From the NCBI GenBank assembly GCA_022702545.1, contig JAHRBC010000006.1, forward strand, positions 2,790,001 through 2,854,000: a DNA stretch of 64,000 nt, written 5' to 3'. The notes under the pieces are model-generated. The model did not search any database. It worked only from the letters and a program-made list of their open reading frames with translations, and was not told the DNA's origin. Shown in pieces: positions 59,751 to 64,000 of this stretch (its first letter is position 1; every line of letters begins with the position of its first letter). Source of the DNA: Phycomyces nitens (lineage: Eukaryota > Mucoromycota > Mucoromycetes > Mucorales > Phycomycetaceae). A program made the translations under genes and the position numbers.

Positions 59751-62700
59751 TCATTCAACGATTGATTGTGTCAATTTACCATACAACAGCTTTTCTCTCA
59801 ACAGAGACTTTTTTGTATATGCTATTAAAAATGAAAAAAAGGCCATGATCAGCAAAAATATATGACATGATATATTTTGTTATAAACCATTGTCTTACCT
59901 GGCAGTTTCAAGAGATTAAAGCTGATACAAACATCATGTCAGTAAAGCTTGTTTTGGGTCAACCTGGATACCTTACCATGTCGAACTCGTAGGCAATCTG
60001 CCGCCTTTTTTCTGAAGGCTATTAATCTTGAAAAACGACTTTACGATCCCAATCCCTTCTATGGACTGCTGGTCTTTATCGGAAGAAACCATTCGAATCG
60101 TGAATGGAGGCTGGAGATAATCAAATCCACCCAATGGGGGCTAAGTGACAAGACAATAGATTCACGTACTCTTGTTAGTTCATCTCATATCATATCGTCT
60201 TATCTCATATCATCTCGGGCTTTATCTATAGTACTTCTTGCCTTTGGACAGCCAGTAACAAATTTGAGAAAAGCACGCTTCTCTTGGGATCCAAGGCCAT
60301 CCACAATTTGCCATAGCAACTTAATGACAGGGTGCTGATCAAAGTAGCCGTTTTGATAGTCGGTATGGCGTCTAAGATCATTTATATCTAATATTCGTAA
60401 GGTAATTTCATTAATACAAACATATACAGATCCAGAAAGATTGCTAATAATCAATAAACTTGCCAAAGTCCTTGTCTTCGCCTGATATGACCCTATTATG
60501 GAGGCATCTTATCAGTATACATCCAACCTCATCTATTTAAAGAAAAATGACCTACCTTTGCAACTCTGGAGGGGAGAATACCTTTATCCAACCATCAAAA
60601 ATCACGGATCGGAATCCATGAATAAATGCCTTTGTTTGTTCTTTGGCTTGCTGGTTAAGCTTATAATCGGCCATGAGGTAGACATATTCAACCTTGTTAT
60701 AGTCTGTAACTGATGTCTGTGATCCAAGCTACAGACAAAGAAATAGAAACATTGGTCGATATCACGGCAGATTAAGATAGGCTACAGTGCCTTACAAACT
60801 TGAGTTCGTGTGTCACCACTTTGCCATTAATCTGTTCATCTGTTGCAAAAGTAAGGCCAAGGTCCTCAATGTTGTCTAGAATCGCAAGTCAGTATCAACG
60901 GGGTTTGGAGTCTATCGAGAGACGATATCACCTTGATGTTTTACAAACGTCAGATTGCGCCATATATCTTCGTCCAATTCACGCAACTCTTCTAGAAAAA
61001 CATTTCGACCTAGAAGTTTTGACAGTAGAAAGCTGGCAAATTGAGCATCGATAAGAATACCCTCATAGACTGCCTTTCCGATAATCTAGACCAGAAGAAA
61101 AAAAAAGAAGCAAGTATCAATCCTAGACACTTTTAAGAGACGGATCCATGAGAGTAAGGATTGAAAAGTGAATTACCTTGCCAATGAGTTCAAAATATGC
61201 GATATGGCTGGCACCAATGATGTCGGATGAAGCAGCAGGATAAAAGAAATTTGTATTCGGTGTAGCCGCAAATAGTTTACAGGATGGTTTGAATACTTCG
61301 GCGACCAGCAGCGAAATAAAGTCTGTTGTCCCAGATGCATTGATATCAATTGAGTCTAGCAAAGGCCTCCTGTTTTTTTTTTAATATCTATACCTTTAAA
61401 GGGACCACCTTGATCTATACCAGCCTCTTCCATGCCTAAATATACTCAATTGTTAGTCCATCGATTGTTTTTGGTTGGATCTATAGTTTGTTTGTTTTTT
61501 TTTACACTACTAGACATTACCAAGCTCGTTTACAAAAGAGACTCGAATTGTGCCTTTCCATGCTGTAGGCGACAGGTTGGCCAATCCACGAAACCCGTCC
61601 TCAAGCACATTATTACGCCTTACACTAATAATTCTAGATCGTCCTGCATTGCTTGTAACTCGGTCCATATGAATCCAGTCGCGAAATATCTTGAGGCGGG
61701 TATCAAATGACACTGTATGTGGCATCAGTTGCAGAATACGTAATGGCAGCATATCTCCCTGTCTGAAATGGGCCAAGAACTGAGATGGTTTTGATGAATT
61801 GTTGAATAGAGATGAAAGCACATTGGATTTTGTACTTGGATCAGCAACAAGCAGCCAGTGCTTTGGAGGACAAAATGGGTGGCGTAGATCCAGATCATAT
61901 AGTTGCAACAACAGACGACGAACTCCATGGAATGAATGGACAGAGTCTGGAAGAGTAGTTGGTGTGTTTCCTTGTTGTTGAACCAATGCAAAATAAAAGG
62001 CGTTTAGAAAAGAGCTCAGTTCAATCAACACATTTGAAGAAAACGGGTGCTCTTTTTGAAAGATGTCGGTATCGTCTAATGTGCTACCCAAAAAAACAAA
62101 AAAATGCAATTAGCCAAGGATATTTGCAGTGTTGGGCCACTTACAGAAATATAAGGGAAGTGGCCTCACAGAATACTTTGAGAACCTTTATCAACGGCTC
62201 CTTTTCAATCTCGCTGCCATCCTTCTTGTTTGCCGCATCAAGGTAGATCAGCATCTGACCGCGTGGGCCAAATGTATTCATGACTTTCCACAACTGAGGC
62301 ATAAGTTCTGGTGTAAAGGTGATTCGTGCCAGGATAGACTTTTTATGGGCAGGAAAAAGTGTACCAAGGCTAATGTACATTGCAAAGATGTTTTCGATAT
62401 CCACAGAGAACCCGGCCAGGTGGCCATACAAGGCTTTTCTTTCAAGATGTTGCTGCAATTGCTGTTTCTTCTTGTTGAAGGCTGGAAATAAAGGTGCTCC
62501 ATTTGATCTAGTGCTTTTTCGTGCATCGTCGTTTGTACTGATTCTGCCCACAGGTTCAAATAGCAGAATTGGCTCAAATACTTTATCCATAAACTTTCTT
62601 GACCAGAGGAACTCGAGCTGTTGTATAACACGATCATAAACGTCCGAATGGATTCCGTTTCCCCAAGTGCATGAAGACCATTTAAAGACAGGATGGTATT

Positions 62701-63865
62701 TTGAATACGAGGAAGTCTGTCTATCGAGGTAAAATGGCATAATGATAGAGACTAGGACATTGGTTGATTGAGTCAAATCATTTTCACTTTGCTGGTTGGC
62801 ATCCATTTGCTGTTTTTGCCAGCCATCCACTACATTTGCCAGTAAGAATAAGGCACCGTTTCCTTCTAGTGTTTCAATCCAATGAAGATCGTTTATCTTG
62901 ATATTTCCATAAAGTGGCCAAGTAGGAAGATGGCCTACCATCATGGAATGAACCATCATAGTCAATAGCGGAACTTGCAATAGAGCATTTCCTATAAACA
63001 CAATAGCATCGGTCTTGGTCCACAGTTTATTGGTTTCGGATGAATGTTCCAAAGCAAACAAGGACAGGCGAGTAAAGGTTGTGAGCCATAGCTTGATGGT
63101 CTGGATAGTCTTTGATCCCTCTGCTGAAATCACACCTCTCGAATGCTTCTTGCTCTGTTCTTCGATCCTGACTATACGCTCAATACGAATAATGGCCGAG
63201 TCGCGCAAGGCTGTGGTCGAATAAGCCAAGATAGTGTCTTTGATGATTCGAAGACAAGACTGTTTCAAGACACTGGCAGAGTTGTCTATTGTGTTCTTTG
63301 AATCGATGGGTTTCTGGACTTTGAATGTATTTGGGTTCAAAAAGTGCAAGAGAGTATTAAGTTCAGTCGAGGTAGTGGAAAGGTCGATGTTTTTGTCTCT
63401 GGTCGTACGGTCAAGGCACTGATTGAGAATAAGGCAAAGATAACGTTGGGCTCGGGCCATATAGCGAGCATCGATCAACAGGGTGTGGAATGAGACGGGA
63501 ATCCGGTTGTCCTGATCTCCAGGAGCCTTGGAAATTAACAGTTTACAAATGATTGGGAGATGGTTTTCAATCTGCTCCAGGGTGCTCTTTCTACTGAACA
63601 GACAATAGAAACCAGCAAGAGAGAATATGTCGGTCATGGTGATTGGCTGATCATCAAGAGATAACTGTCGATCCCACCATTGCCAACATTCATCGATTGC
63701 TGTCTTTTGTCGTTGATGATCTCTCCACCAATGTTGGATTCGTAATGCAGCCGCCGTAATCGCCTTTTCTTTTTCTTTTTCAATCTTTTCTTGTTCTCGT
63801 TTCTTTCGTTCTGCTCTCGTGCGTTCTACAAACTCGCTCTTTTCTTGGCCATTGAGGGAAAACAT
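59751..63865 (-). CDS. HECT-type E3 ubiquitin ligase, UBE3B-like
   Basis: Twelve minus-strand exons: 63865-62145, 62083-61521, 61435-61394, 61322-61177, 61085-60932, 60875-60796, 60728-60556, 60492-60464, 60387-60242, 60140-59977, 59921-59899, 59821-59751, total 1103 residues. The N-terminus has a charged helix and an IQ-type calmodulin motif (AAALRIQHWWRDHQRQ), as in UBE3B and UBE3C. The HECT domain begins near WKGTIRVSFVNELGMEEAGI and has IIGKAVYEGILIDAQFASF, then RVISGEDKDFDINDLRRHTD. The catalytic Cys is in LPTSSTCFNLLKLP, its codon split by the tenth intron. The end YTKKSLLREKLLYG is normal for the family. Introns eight (GCAAGT) and nine (GCAAGA) are GC-AG and adjacent. UBE3B is preferred to UBE3C or Hul5 by the HECT wording, from memory. 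Confidence 0.93.
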
Positions 63866-64000
63866 AAAGTAAGGGCTATTTAGATAGATAGTGGATCTCT
63901 CAGATATTTGTATGGAAATAATAAATTAGAGATCAAAGTGCAATCGTTTTAAAGAGTGTATATATATATATATATTTATAAGGTGGGAGGGGAGGAGGGG
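63866..64000. other. Upstream of UBE3B-like gene, window edge
   Basis: 5' flank with a TA tract at 63959-63978 and a G-rich end. Nothing further can be said. Confidence 0.6.

Overview
This window is nuclear DNA of a filamentous fungus, most likely an early-diverging Mucoromycota species (Mucorales-like; the genus cannot be fixed from sequence alone). The reasons are standard-code genes of fungal type (septin, ADP/ATP carrier, ALG11, Gtr1), many short introns of mostly 50-90 bases, very AT-rich spacers full of microsatellites, Tc1 and LINE traces, and one U12-type AT-AC intron, a class kept by Mucoromycota but absent from most better-studied fungi. Gene models were spliced by hand from splice motifs and family alignment from memory; every multi-exon model listed as a confident gene closes in frame.

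Layout. 0.3-1.3 kb: a doubtful small minus-strand gene with a minisatellite in an intron. 1.2-8.9 kb: a gene-poor AT-rich stretch. 8.9-13.3 kb (plus): mitochondrial ADP/ATP carrier, then a mitochondrial-type MutS homologue (MSH1). 15.3-15.9 kb (minus): ISA2-like Fe-S assembly protein. 17.3-19.1 kb (plus): intronless WD/DUF2415-like protein. 19.4-25.7 kb (minus): elongation factor 2, a nucleotide-sugar transporter and the Rag GTPase Gtr1. 27.3-31.4 kb (plus): a USP25/28-like protein without the catalytic Cys box. 31.7-37.0 kb (minus): arrestin-fold protein, SR-type splicing regulator, poly-Q coiled-coil protein. 37-40.7 kb: no gene seen. 40.7-44.7 kb (plus): FHIP-like protein of the FTS-Hook-FHIP dynein adaptor. 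44.8-46.2 kb (minus): MRM1-like mitochondrial rRNA methyltransferase. 46.5-48.7 kb: decayed LINE 3' end and a Tc1-type transposase. 49.0-50.7 kb (minus): septin. 51.7-52.5 kb (plus): complex I subunit of NDUFA11 type. 52.8-55.1 kb (minus): ALG11. 56.7-58.2 kb (plus): UBE2J/Ubc6-type E2. 59.0 kb: a short secreted-peptide candidate. 59.8-63.9 kb (minus): UBE3B-like HECT E3.

The genes are ordinary housekeeping genes, not an operon or cluster. Loose themes are mitochondrial function (carrier, MSH1, ISA2, MRM1, NDUFA11), ubiquitin (USP25/28-like, UBE2J, UBE3B), and secretion or trafficking (nucleotide-sugar transporter, ALG11, arrestin, FHIP, septin).

The most remarkable layer is splicing. Of about 81 introns I could place in the confident genes, ten begin with GC instead of GT (all GCAAGT or GCAAGA), one is a textbook U12 AT-AC intron, and the elongation factor 2 start codon region can only be read in frame through a two-nucleotide exon. 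Automated gene callers that expect GT-AG would break most of these genes.
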